The position numbers and the translations under genes are program-made. Positions 43,700 through 55,193 of a DNA stretch of 64,000 nt are shown one piece after another; positions within the stretch are counted from its first letter, which is position 1; the number at the start of each line of letters is the position of its first letter. This stretch comes from Anthoceros angustus (taxonomy: Eukaryota; Streptophyta; Anthocerotopsida; Anthocerotales; Anthocerotaceae), in the NCBI GenBank assembly GCA_010909165.1, contig MU008159.1, positions 806,001 to 870,000 of the forward strand. The letters run 5' to 3'. The notes beneath the pieces were generated by a model. The model made no database searches and was not told the origin of the DNA. It worked only from the letters and a program-made list of their open reading frames with translations.

Positions 43700-45710
43700 A
43701 CGTCGCCAAGTTCGATAAGCCATGCTTCAAGTGCCACACTGGTTGGTGAAAGACCTCCATCTTGACCCTTTTGTCTCGCCTTTAGCGGCATGAGGGGAGT
43801 GGGGCGTCCGGTGGTTGATGGAACAAATTTCAAAATTCCAACCCATCTTGATTCCCATTGAGGGATGTTGAGTCCGCTTACTTGAATGACCGTAACTTGA
43901 CCTCGGTCCCCGCTCCTCTCTCGTGATTTTAAATTGATGTTGGAAGGAAAGATTATTCAAGCGGTTCACTTTGCCTTGTGCATATCCTCTCGTCCCCTTC
44001 TTAATGGGCCATACATAAGACCGAAAATCTGCCACCTCATTACTTTAACTTGCGTTGGGGTGAAAGCTGTCAAAATCTCCAAAGTGTATCAATAAGCGCT
44101 TCTTTGTGCCTAAGAAGCTTCGAGAAACAAGAAAACATTTGATCAACGATCATGGGTATGACCAACCAATAGGAACCCAACCTTTATTTTAACGACACGA
44201 AGGTCGATGAGCATATTTAGGTGCGAATAGTAGCTGGTTCTTGTTCTCGCGGCAAGTATTATCAAGTGAGGTAAAGAACTTTAGGAAGCACCCTTCGTAA
44301 GAAAATATGACATCACAATTATGGATGGAGAGTTATTCGTTGCGATTAGCGTAGTGTAAATATGCCCGCCTTGAAAGTGTAATTATGTATCATACATCCC
44401 ACCACATGAACATTAATAAGTGATGCCTCGCCAACTCTTTGGGATAACGGAGGAAATGAGGGAGCTCTGTCTTCTTCCGTCCATGCCATCGATAGCAAGT
44501 CGCATATACTTGTGGGGCTGACTATAACTTTTGGACCGATGTTTTGCTTTGTCTCTCTCATTGCTTAGTCGCACTGTGATGCCAAAGCTCCTTCGTAAAC
44601 CTCTGCAAAAATGGAGACGACACAGTATTATATCGAAGATTGTTGCACAACCGTCTACACCTTAACATGAACATGGGTGCGGTTAATCTCTGGGGGGCGC
44701 CGGCATGCCCCTCCCGACATGCGGAAAAGCTTTGGGGGCACGCCTCCGCCCCCGAGGCGCTGAGGCGGCTGCCGGCCTGGTGCATGTCTTGATAAGGGTC
44801 TGGGCCCCGACAATGGAAGCACTCTTCGCCTACACCGCAACCTATGTGAGTCTTGCACATTGGTATCTACATTGCCACACCTCTCACGACAAGTGAGGCA
44901 CCTTTAAGCACTGGTGGCCACATATGCATATACACTCCGCAGCAGACATGTAAAGGCGATCATGCATCCTTCCGCAAAAATGGTTCTTAGAAACTATGCA
45001 CATCCCAAAGCAGGATATGAAGAACAAACCTTGGTACGCTCTGCCGGTGTTCGGATGGTGCGCTTGATCCTTCACATAAAGAGCAAGTGGAAAACCTATT
45101 AGACTTTGGAATCCTAACCTTGGAAGTTGGTCCTCCAGGGTCGGGAAAATAGGGATCGACACGAGCGCATACTAGACCGTGTCATATCCGGGCCCGGATC
45201 TCCAACTTTGAGAACGTGTCCCAGTGGAACACATCAACGTTTGGCCTTCCGCCATCACTTGAAAAGCTATCCATCCGAACGGCTCCCGATCGTGTGTAGA
45301 TGGTTGTCGCGGATTCACTCTTGACCCATCCCACGGTGCATTGCATAACACCCTGCTCTTCAACTCCTCGTACCTCTCTGAGCCGATGCAGTATACTCTT
45401 GAAAAGCTTGCAAACAACACCGAATGCGCGTCGCCCCCATTATATGCGTGATGACCTTGTCCTTTTCGGTGGCCTGTAAGTCCACGACCAGGAGGGACTG
45501 AAGAAATGTCTCTTGCTCTGCCCTCCCCATTCGCAGAAAACGATAACGTTGCTCATGGAAATTGGCCTTAGACATTGACTGGATGCATTGCTTGTTGCAG
45601 CATGGCTTCCAGAAGTCCGCTGTGACGACGTCGGAGTCGCTCTTCGACAAAGGAACTCCACTTGCCCACCTTCTCTGAACCACGGATTGCATGTCCCGTG
45701 GCGCCACAAA
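43700..45710 (-). pseudogene. DDE-type transposase remnant ('DGMD...VGHTHD' class)
   Basis: Several minus-strand frames, separated by shifts and stops, read as one protein in the expected order. Near 45600 is a cysteine cluster WKPCCNKQCIQSMS with EQRYRFL. Near 45380 is VYCIGSERYEELKSRVL, like the 'iygIs..R...l...l' segment. Near 44490 is KYMRLAIDGMDGRRQSS, near 44160 VGFLLVGHTHD, and near 44020 DFRSYVWPI followed by FQHQFKI. Together they match a widespread uncharacterised transposase class in plants, fungi and animals with an 'iDGmDq.K' strand and a 'FL.vGHTHeDiDq.F' strand (the C-terminal part resembles DUF7869-type domains). The order and spacing are stronger evidence than any single motif. 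Not active as written. Confidence 0.55.
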
Positions 45711-46030
45711 TGTTTCGCCGGTGGTTTGGGGTGGAATGACCGTGGGCGGTCGCCTTCCTCTGTCTCACTAAAGGTGCATCGGACGAGGGGTTTCAGAACA
45801 CCCTCCTTTCCTCAATTGGAAACAAACCCGGCCTTGGCAGTGCGTGGGAACTATTCGGTTCTTCATGCGCGGCCACTAGGACTCCGCTCCACGGTGAATA
45901 CAAATTGATGTTCCTTGGTGTTAGGAACACCGAGGAATCCTTGGTGAGGTCTGGACCCGCTTCCTCCAACCTTCATCGCAACGCGGCATTTGGTGACAGG
46001 GGGAACTGGCCTCTTGGTCATTGTTGGCAT
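45711..46030. other. No recognised gene inside insertion
   Basis: The segment between the transposase-like remnant and the first 2.15-kb tandem unit. It may contain the 5' region of the transposase gene. Confidence 0.3.
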
Positions 46031-48191
46031 GCGTGAGAACTACCGCATTAACACACCGACCATCTACTACCCACAAGCCATTTGGAAATGCGGTGTGTTG
46101 TGCGGCATCATCGACAGGAGGATCGGACATTCAATCTTGCATTGCTTCCTTTTTCTTGCGGCGTCGACTCTCGGTTGATGCGATGACAGTCCTCCCTTCC
46201 GCAACATGAAAACGCCGAAGTTTAGGAGGAGAACATCAAGGGAACATTATTGCATGGAGTGCATTGGATACAACAAAGATCGCTCACTTCGCCCCATGCG
46301 GTGAGTCTCTGTAACATTCCGCGCGGCGATGCCACTTCACCCACGACACAAACGAAAGTGTGTTCTCCTGCAGGAAAAGGGTATAACGTCAAGCCACCAA
46401 CTTCAACGTCACCCAACGAGAAAGGCGCTATCAATGCACAAGTTCTAGACCTATAACGGCAAACAATCATTGCTGCGCCATCGTAATGGCGCCGCCTCCG
46501 CCAAAAGCGACACCACCATTAAGAGGTGTAGTTAGGACATTGTCCTAAAATGGAATTTATGCATTATGTACGTTCGCGAATCCATGGAGGTTACGGTGAG
46601 AATCGGGCAAATGAAGGGGAACCCTAACTTTTGTCCGGGCGTATAAGGTCTTTTAAAACCATTTCCCCACACTGTCCACAGGCACGAAACGGGCTTTACG
46701 TCCCCTTCAACTTTGTGGACTGCATGCGGACTCCTGCGCGAGAAGAGGGAGTGATTCAACGCTTGCGGATGCGCGTGGGGCCTTTGAGGATCATCCCCAC
46801 GCAAGGAAGGAGGTGTTCTTCTCCCCAATCCGTTGCTTTCCACCTATAAAGTGAGAACTCTAATCGTGAGAATTCACCGGTTGATGCGCGTCCGCGTTCC
46901 TTGTGGCGAAATCATGGCATCGGGAGGGCTCTCCGAGCAAGAAGGACCTAGCGGCGCCTGCTTGAACCACCTTCCGAGATTGCGGCGAAGAAACCAAGAA
47001 GAAGGCGACTCGGAGGCGGAGGAAGTCGCGGATATGGCGGCGCGACAAGGACCGGTGGCGCCAGGCAGAAACAACAGCATCGGAGGCGATGAGGATGTGG
47101 GTGGGGCGAAGAAATCGAGCTCGGAATTCAGCAAAAGCCGGCACAACACGGGGAGGCGGGCAGCCACGAAGACAAGGAGGCTTGAAGGGGAAGAAAGCAA
47201 CCCGATCCATGCCTTCGCCATACAACTTGGAAGAAACTATGCTCATCAGCGCGACTAACTCAATCGATGCGATTAATTGTCTAGGGAAGGAGTGGTTTTG
47301 CAGCGGGCTGGATGATCTTGACCATATGGACACCGCTTACGTGGTTGAGGTTTGGACCAGCTAAGCCAAATCAGCGAGCAAGAGTTGGCTGGGTTGTATG
47401 GGCAAGTCTGGATTTATGCATAGCAGGGCGGAATTGAGTCCTCCTTACAACAAAGCCACACCAATCGGATGAAATTCGCCCGGTGCGGAGGAGTTCAAGG
47501 TTATCACCGTGGGCCTTGGGATGTTCAAGCTTAAGAAGTGTTCCCCGGATGTCGACAAGCGCCTTGAGAGGCTAAGCAGAATCAACACGTATGGACGGGT
47601 TGGCTAACATTGTTTTGTGCTTGAATCGTGCTTTTCATTTCGCTTGTAGCGCATGTAGTAGTTGGCTTATGGGTTTTGTGTGTCAGCAGTGGGAGGGCTT
47701 TCTATAAGCAATCGTGTGCTTTTGTCACACGCGATCTATCGTGGACCACCGGAGAGAAATGAGCATCACGGCGAACAGGCAGCCCTCCCAAAATCACGAC
47801 GGAGGACCTCTCAGCAGCTCGAGGAGGAGGAGCTGGGCCCAAGATGAGCATGATGGACCATTGCCCGACATCCTTGGACAATCCGAAGATGATGGAAGAA
47901 GCGGGGATGACTTGGAAACCGAGGTTAGAGATGCAGAATTAATAATGGATTATGACATGCCTCGACTCTATGCTTGTGCCCACGGTCCCTTATAACCCGA
48001 CAGGCGCGGCATCTTGCGGCGCCCGACTCCATTCGGTGTGGAGTCCGCCAACCCCTCGGCCGGGCATGGGTATGGATGTGGCGGGAGCAAGGAAGAGGAG
48101 GGCGGCATGCGGCCTAGCAGGTGTGGAGTCCTCCCAACCCCCATGCAGGCATGTTTATGGATGTGGGGAGCAAGGGTGGGGCGCGGCATGC
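46031..48191 (+). repeat. Tandem unit 1 (2.16 kb) inside insertion
   Basis: Starts near GAACTACCGCATT and ends just after a GGCGCGGCATGC palindrome. It repeats head-to-tail as 48192-50338. Plus-strand frames in it include a basic, low-complexity stretch from 46912 (MASGGLSEQ...), a segment PYNLEETMLISATNSIDAIN near 47215-47275, and a serine/arginine- and acid-rich stretch at 47714-47995 that is identical in the second unit. No known domain. Confidence 0.85.
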
Positions 48192-50338
48192 ACGTGAGGG
48201 CAGAACTACCGCATTGCGACCATCTACTACCCACAAGCCATTTGGATGCGGTGTGTTGTGCGGCATCATCGGGAGAGGATCGGACGCATTCAATCTTGCA
48301 TTGCGTTCCTTTTTCTTGCACGTCGACTCGGTTGAAGCTGCGATGACAAGTCCTCCCTTCCGCAACATGAAAGCGAAGTTTAGCGAGAAGAACATCAAGG
48401 GAACATTATTGCATGGAGTGCATTGGATACAACAAATATCGCTCACTTCGTCCATGCGGTGAGTCTCTGTAACATTCCGCGCGGCGATGCCACTTCACCC
48501 ACGACACAAAGCGAAAGTGTGTTCTCCTGCAGGAAAAGGGAAATATAACGTCAAGCCACCAACTTCAACGTCGCGAAAGGCGCTGGTGCGCTCAATGCAC
48601 AAGTTGTAGACCTATAACGGCAAACAATCGGTGCGCACGCCATCGTAATGGCGCCTCGCCAAAAGCGACACCACCATTAAGAGGTGTAGTTAGGACATTG
48701 TCCTAAAATGGAATTTATGCATTATATGCGTTCGCGAATCCATGGAGGTTACGGTGAGAATCGGGCAAATGAAGGGGAACCCTAACTTCTTGTCGGGCGT
48801 ATAAGGTCTTTTAAAACCATTTCCCCACACACATCCCCACGACGGCGGGCTTTCGTCCCCTTCAACTTTGTATGCGGACTCCTGCGCGGGCGAGAAGAGG
48901 AGTGATTCAACGCTTGCGGATGCGCGTGGGGCCTTTGAGGATCATCCCCACGCAAGGAGGTGTTCTTCTCCCCAATCCGTTGCTTTCCACCTATAAAGTG
49001 AGAACTCTAATCGTGAGAATTCTGGTTGATGCGCGTCCGCGTTCCTTGTGGCGAAATCATGGCATCGGGAGGGCTCTCCAAGAAGGACCTAGCGGCGCCT
49101 GCTTGAACCACCTTCCGAGATTGCGGCGGAAGAAACCAAGAAGAAGGCGACTCGGAGGCGGAGGAAGTCGCGGATATGGCGGCACAATCGCGGCCGACAA
49201 GGGCGGCAGCCAGGCGCCCGCAGCAAGCATCGCTGGAGGCGATGAGGATGTGGGTGGGGCGAAGAAATCGAGCTCGGAATTCAGCAAAAGCCCGGCTAAC
49301 ACGGGGAGGCGGGCAGCCACGAAGACAAGGAGGCTTGAAGGGGAAGAAGAAAGCAACCCGATCCTGCCTTCGCCATACAACTTGGAAGAAACTATGCTCA
49401 TCGTGGCGACTAACTCAATCGATGCGATTGTCTAGGGAAGGAGTGGTTTTGCAACAGAGGCGGGTATGGATGATCTTGACCATATGGACACAGGCAGGTG
49501 GTTCTGAGGTTTGGACCAGCTAAGCCAAATCAAAGCAAGAGTTGGCTGGGTTGTATGGGCAAGTCTGGATTGTCGCAACGGAATTCGAGGTCCTCCTTAC
49601 AACAAAGCCACCAAGCTGGATGAAATTCGCCCGGTGCGGAGGAGTTCAAGGTTATCACCGTGGGCCTTGGGATGTTCAAGCTTAAGAAGTGTTCCCCGGA
49701 TGTCGACAAGCGCCTTAGAGGCCAGAATCAACACGTATGGGTTGGCTAACATTGTTTTGTGCTTGTGCTTTTCATTTCGCTTGGTGCATGTAGGCGAGTT
49801 GGCTTATGGGTTTTGTGTGTCAGCAGTGGGAGGGCTTTCTATAAGCAAGCGTGTGCTTTTGTCACACGCGATCTATCGTGGACCACCGGAGAGAAATGAG
49901 CATCACGGCGAACAGGCAGCCCTCCCAAAATCACGACGGAGGACCTCTCAGCAGCTCGAGGAGGAGGAGCTGGGCCCAAGATGAGCATGATGGACCATTG
50001 CCCGACATCCTTGGACAATCCGAAGATGATGGAAGAAGCGGGGATGACTTGGAAACCGAGGTTAGAGATGCAGAATTAATAATGGATTATGACATGCCTC
50101 GACTCTATGCTTGTGCCCACGGTCCCTTATAACCCGACAGGCGCGGCATCTTGCGGCGCCCGACTCCATTCGGTGTGGAGTCCGCCAACCCCTCGGCCGG
50201 GCATGGGTATGGATGTGGCGGGAGCAAGGAAGAGGAGGGCGGCATGCGGCCTAGCAGGTGTGGAGTCCTCCCAACCCCCATGCGGCATGTTTATGGATGT
50301 GGCGGGAGCAAGGGAAGGGTGGGGCGCGGCATGCGGCG
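48192..50338 (+). repeat. Tandem unit 2 (2.15 kb) inside insertion
   Basis: Second copy of 46031-48191. Base substitutions are few, but 1-8 base indels are frequent and shift the reading frames relative to unit 1. The last ~470 bp are the most similar. It ends with the palindrome GCGCGGCATGCGGCGCC. Confidence 0.85.
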
Positions 50339-50348
50339 CCCGACTCCT

Positions 50349-51119
50349 TCATCCCAGCAGCGCCACCCTTCTACTATACCGGTGCTATGAGGCTATCGAC
50401 CCGTTGGATTGTCGGGAGGGCTGGAGGAAAGGCAAGCAGCGCGAGGAACGCAACACGACACCCAAGTCCGGATGCACTGGTAATTTGTTGGCGAACGAGC
50501 TAGTCATTTCCGATACAAGGCCGGGATCCGGAAAGAGGAAGCAGTCTTGATGCAAGAGGATCGGCCGAGCGAGAGAGTTTGGAGCCGAACATGGTAAAAT
50601 ACGGAAGAAAGCAAAAGACTACGAACTATGTCACCAGAGACATTCCAGTGTGGAGTCCCCGCCAACCTCAGGCATGGGTATGGATGTGGCGGAGCAAGGA
50701 AGAGGAGGGCGCGGCATGCGGCGCCTACTACGCGGTGTGGAGTCCTCCCAACCCCCATGCGGCATGTTTATGGATGTGGCGGGAGCAAGGGAAGGGTGGG
50801 GGCCGCATGCCCGCCTCTCCTCATCCCAGCAGCGCCACCCTTCTACTATACCGCAGGTGAGAGCTATCGACCCGGCCGTTGGATTGTCGGGAGGGCTGGA
50901 GGAAAGGCAAACGAAAGCGCAGTGAACAGAACCACGACACCCAAGTCCAGTGTGGTAATTTGTTGGCGAACGAGCTAGTCCGTACAAGGCCGGGATCCGG
51001 AAAGAGGAAGCAGTCTTGATGCAAGAGGATCCGAGCGAACGAGAGTTTGGAGCCGAACATGGTAAAATACGGAAGAAAGCAAAAGACTACAGGAACTATG
51101 TCACCAGAGACATTCCAGT
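50349..51119 (+). repeat. Direct repeats of ~300 bp (50349-50648 and 50818-51119)
   Basis: Both copies run from CATCCCAGCAGCGCCACC to ACATTCCAGTG. Between them lies a third, partial copy of the end of the 2.15-kb unit (50650-50815). The frame after the second copy stays open (51016-51354), so this copy is the one joined to downstream coding-like sequence. Confidence 0.8.
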
Positions 51120-52195
51120 GCACCTTTCAGCGGATGAAGAGAGGTTGGAATCTTCCTTCCACGAGGAGGACTACCTCACCCGAATTCGAGATGCGTATGC
51201 GAAGAAGGTGGTCCCGGTGGCTGGTGAAGCTGGAGAATCTGCGGCTGCCTCTTATCCCGGATGCGATTCGCGTGTGGATGAAGCGTGGACTAATTATCGC
51301 TCGCGTGATTGGAAGGGCCGAGTTGAGGAGGGCGTATTGCCCCTTTGTGCATGATTGATCCCAAGGAGTGTGATGATCTAGAGGACTGGTGGAAAAATTC
51401 AGGCAAGAAATACATCATGGGTGTGTGGCGGGAACCACACATTTGCGGCAATGCAACATTTGGCGGACATATCACCGATGAAAAGCGTTTCAAATGGATA
51501 GAGGCACATGTGTATTGTGGGTGACCACACGAAATGAGGGTTTTGGCGATCGATCACAATACAATGTCGACAAGCGGCGGAAGATGTCGTTCATAGAGCA
51601 AGTAAGATATCTCGAGATGAAGCGCTTATAGCCAAGCGGGATGGCGTGCATATGTCCATGAATTGGAAGTTCAACTGTATAAGGTATTGGGTCTTATCGA
51701 AGATGATGAAGGACGGAAGATGATGCCTACAAAGCGAACAAGGTTGACACAGACGCACATCTTGTGCATAGCGAAGTTGGAAGGAAGGGTATGGGAGAAT
51801 GTGGACAAAATTTTTGCAAAGTGGGAGGCTTGTGACTTGCAAGAAGAAACATGTGGCAGGATTGAGCAAAAGAGCAAAGGCAAGCGGAAAGCGGAAGAAA
51901 AGCGAAACAAGTTGAGGTATATTGGTGAAGCCAAGGAGATGCAGACAAAGCCATGGCGTTGCTTTCAAGGTATTCTGCGGGGAGGCGGGCAAATGCTTAT
52001 TAGTGCCACCGAGAAAGTTCTCACGCCTTATGGATTTGAAGGAATGTCGGATGAAATTATATTGCGCAAGAAATTGCATATCATCCAAGTGGCCATGGCG
52101 AAGCACTTAGGATGTTCATCTTTTGAGATGGTGAGGCAAGAGTACCCACAACATTCCACCGAAGTAGTCGCGAGTTCAGGCTTTCGAGGGAAAGG
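51120..52195 (+). CDS. Unknown protein segment upstream of methyltransferase
   Basis: Coding-like frames follow each other with shifts. 51016-51354 is acidic (LSADEERLESSFHEEDYLT). Near 51350-51520 is KECDDLEDWWKNSGKKYIMG. 51663-52223 holds a 180-codon stretch with a basic centre (KSKGKRKAEEKRNK) and ends by a donor-like AAG|GTATGT at about 52195. An acceptor TTTTTGTGCAG lies at 52463. The GC-rich palindromic block 52230-52430 would then be intronic. No family was recognised. It probably forms the N-terminal part of the methyltransferase-like gene. Confidence 0.35.
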
Positions 52196-52590
52196 TATGT
52201 TATCATACTCTCTTGTTTCTTAGAACTTTATATGGTATAGGCGGGAGGAGGGAGGGAGGCGGCATGCGCCTCCTGTTGTCCTTCCGCATGCCCGCCCAGC
52301 AGGCGCCGGCTGCAGCGCAGCCAGGCGCCGGCATGCACCCCTGCTAGTAGGGGTTGCCGAGGAGGGCGCCGGCATGCGCGCCCCAAGTCTGCCTAGGCTA
52401 AGTGCGAGGGCGCGCGGCGCCTCGACATCGACTAATATTGACAAGCATCCTGTTTTTGTGCAGCAACAAAGACATTGAAGTCCTTACCAAGTGCCCCAAA
52501 ACTTTCAGCAGTTCATTTATGAGGTCAACACTTGGAAGGGCTTGGAGGATGAGCGCATGAGATAGAGACATTGAAGAGGATTGTTGCAAT

Positions 52591-53390
52591 TTGTCCCCAT
52601 CGGAGAAAAAGTACGATGTCAGTTCATGCTCGAGATGTGCGGATATGCGAGGTTTTGTGAGGAAGAGGAGTTACTCTTTGCTTGTGATGGATGTCCCACG
52701 TGGATTCGAGAAGGGCCCAAAGGATGGAAGGTTTGATATTTGGCAAGTTGGTAATGTTTTGCATTCCTTCCATGACTTGAATCGGCGATTCGGGATGATC
52801 ATAATGCATGGTGTGGAAGATTCACATATTGTGCGGAGCCTATCGGAAGTGGTGCGGAGGGTGGTCTTGTTTCATTTGTGTGGACAAGACAAATGTCAAC
52901 AACGACAAGGGTGGGTTTGATACGGTGGAGTATATGCTTGGGGGGAAGAAAAGCTCGAGTTCTGGGCTGTCATGTTACCTAATGTTTTGGTGGCACTTTC
53001 AATAATGGTCGGTCGGTGATTGCCCACCATACGATTGTGAAAAGCGGTTTATCATTCACTTGACAAACTTGTTATGTCCCTACCGGCCTTTAGGTTTGAT
53101 GATGAAGCTTATCAAGACATTCTCAAGGAAGGGTGGATATTGGATGCATGTGCGGTAGTGGGTCATCTTTAATGGCTGCCTTGTTGTCGGCGAAATTGTA
53201 TTTCTATCGAGGCGGACAAGAGGTGTGCGAAATTCATTCCACAGTGTACATGGATATAATCTTGCGGATGCGGAGGAGGAGGCGACACATGAGCCGCATC
53301 GTCGTGGTCCATCTCAATTGGGCCAAGGAGGTTTGCGTCGGTGAGAAGGATATTGGGAAGGCTCAAATTGTGCCTCTAGGGTCGAGCGAA
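52591..53390 (+). pseudogene. Group-beta DNA N4/N6-methyltransferase remnant
   Basis: SAM-dependent DNA methyltransferases of the beta class have motif IV (DPPY/W) before motif I (D.F.GSGS). The frame 52591-52920 shows SLLVMDVPRGFEKGPKDG (motif IV position, D-V-P-R instead of DPPW) and VLHSFHDLNRRFGMIIMHG (next helix and strand). After shifts come KTNVNNDKGGFDTVEYML and, at 53100-53165, the pieces GWILDAC and CGSGSSLMAALLS, which together resemble motif I. Then, in the third frame, comes CISIEADKRCAKFI, giving the acidic residue that binds SAM ribose. At least four frameshifts separate the pieces. An overlapping frame at 52630-52720 reads like a PHD finger (FACDGCPTWI); it was judged less likely. 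Specificity is unknown. Confidence 0.5.
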
Positions 53391-54358
53391 TGAAAGAAAG
53401 GACTGAGACCCCGCGATGAGGGCACAGACACTAGAGGTCAGATGGCACACCTGGGGTTGGGAAGGAAGACGACGCCCAGCGATGATGGTCATGACTCTGG
53501 AGAGACAGATGAAGAACGCCCGAGAAACGCCACCGTAGTTCCCGATAGTGAAGCCGGTTTGTGTGCGGTTGAATCTTGGACCGTGAACTTCCTTAGGTGG
53601 CTAGAACGTTTTCTTTGAATCAGATCGTATGGGCCGTTGTCTTTGGAGTGGATGACACGCCGGATCTTCTAGTAGCAAGTTGTTCTGTGTCTGGCCATGA
53701 GGCCATTTTTGAATACATCTGAGCGGACGCACTCTACTTATAACTGAGCATTGCCGCTTGTCCGCAAGCATCCCTGCACCCTAGCACCTTCATTGCAGAC
53801 CCCTTTGAACACGAGTTCGAATGTCAATCACAATGATTGCTTGGCACGGGCGCATGTGCTTTCGAAGAGACGTGTTTGGAGCGAATTAGTAACTGTATGA
53901 AAAGTACCAAGCGGCGGCAATTTTTCCATAACCGGCGTACATTATTCCGCCGGTATGAATATTATCGTGTTAGAGGTGTTGCAACCCACACCCACCGGAC
54001 CCGCAATTTCAACTAGGCACCCTTGTAATGAGGACAAGAGAGAAAGAGTAAAGGCCAAGGGAGAGAGAGAATTTTGGGAAGAGAACGGGTCCTTAAACAT
54101 TTGGACAAACTGGGCCTGTACGGTGATGAACCGGTGAGAAGCAACAGAACCGTGAGGTTAACCAGGTCCTAAAGATTTAGGCAAGCGCCCGATGCCGGCG
54201 TAGCATCGTGGTTAGTAACGTAGTGAGCGACGGGGGTAAGATAGGCAAGTTGAGTAGGAAAACGCAAGCGAGCGGAACAGTCAGTCTCTTGGGAATGGAC
54301 CCCATACCACAACGACACGGGATCGGTGCACACCCGGCTGGCCGTCAGCAAAAGTAGT
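53391..54358. other. Right end of insertion, no recognised gene
   Basis: No domain was seen. The last 150 bp before the copia junction contain several CACGG/CCGG phrases but no inverted match to the left end. Confidence 0.3.
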
Positions 54359-54720
54359 TCCACAATGTCATTGTCCTCAACTGAGGCAGAATATTCTGCT
54401 CTTACACAAGCTGCGAAGGAGGGCATCTGGTTGAGCAGACTTATGAAGGACATGGGACTGGAGCAGACTCAACCAACATTGATCTACTGAGACAATCAAT
54501 CAGCACTTACCCTTGCACAGAATCCAGTTTTTTATGCCTGAACAAAATACATTAAGGTCCATCACCATTTCATTCGTGATGCAGTTTCTTCAGCTCAGAT
54601 CTGTCTTGAGTATATTCCTACAGGATCTAATGCAGCTGACCTGCTTACTAAAGCTCTTCCTAAGGTAAAATATAATCTGCTTAAGGAGATGCTTGGAGTC
54701 TTAGATTCCAACAGTCCTCA
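54359..54720 (+). pseudogene. Ty1-copia RNase H, right part of the split element
   Basis: Reads STMSLSSTEAEYSALTQAAKEG, then DNQSALTLAQNPVF, KVHHHFIRDAV and the C-terminal NAADLLTKALPK. These are the final copia RNase H segments in the correct order with two stops. It picks up exactly where the frame at 40228-41092 breaks off, repeating only the STVS codons. Confidence 0.88.
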
Positions 54721-55193
54721 TCTTTTTTCTAGTCATCAAAATTTTGAACTAGTAGTGAGAACCTTTTGCATCTTTTGAATCTTGAGACATTTGGCGTGGG
54801 CCCATTTCCAAGTGTAGCCCACTCTCGCACTGCACGCTGATCAAGAGCATTAGGTCAACGAAGATATTATCGTCCCAATGTCTGAGAAACAAAGTCTTGT
54901 AGGATTCCCAAAGCGAGAGTATTATCTTAGGATTGATTGGTATGAGTGAAAGGTTGGTGTGTAAACAAGTTTGCACCAAGAATCACAGCAGGAGCCCTAA
55001 AAACTCTAAAACATGTTCATACACATGCTGGTCGTGAGAATCACCTTCTTTTAGAAAACCTCATAATTAGATAAAGTTTAAAATCAAATTGTGCCTAGGT
55101 AAATAAGACCTAAACTCTTCAAAATAGCCGTTTTCAATGTGGATGTAATATGGCTTACCATTAATAATGGGGCTGGGCGCATCGGCCTTCCTT
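54721..55193. other. No recognised gene
   Basis: Expected position of the copia polypurine tract and 3' LTR; neither was identified. Confidence 0.35.

Larger units (their letters stand above)
41093..54358. mobile_element. ~13.3-kb insertion in copia pol; putative large transposon
   Basis: The copia RNase H motif is interrupted after TCCACAGTGTC (41082-41092) and resumes with TCCACAATGTC (54359-54369). That 11-bp near-repeat, one mismatch, is consistent with an old target-site duplication. The DNA between is unrelated to copia. It carries transposase-like remnants (minus, 43.7-45.7 kb), DNA methyltransferase-like remnants (plus, 52.6-53.3 kb), tandem arrays and many GCATGC palindromes. No terminal inverted repeats were found by eye at the inferred ends. 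Alternatives are two different copia fragments that happen to meet the same breakpoint, or several nested insertions. The transposon reading is inference. Confidence 0.5.

Noticed and set aside
52630-52725. PHD finger reading (MCGYARFCEEEELLFACDGCPTWI)
   Set aside because: It overlaps the methyltransferase motif IV frame on the same strand. That other frame continues unbroken into further family-like sequence, and the expected His and following Cys of a PHD finger are missing. Kept only as an alternative.
41093-54358. Polinton/Maverick or Helitron identity for the 13.3-kb block
   Set aside because: No protein-primed polymerase, capsid or ATPase genes, no Rep/helicase, and no CTRR hairpin end were seen.
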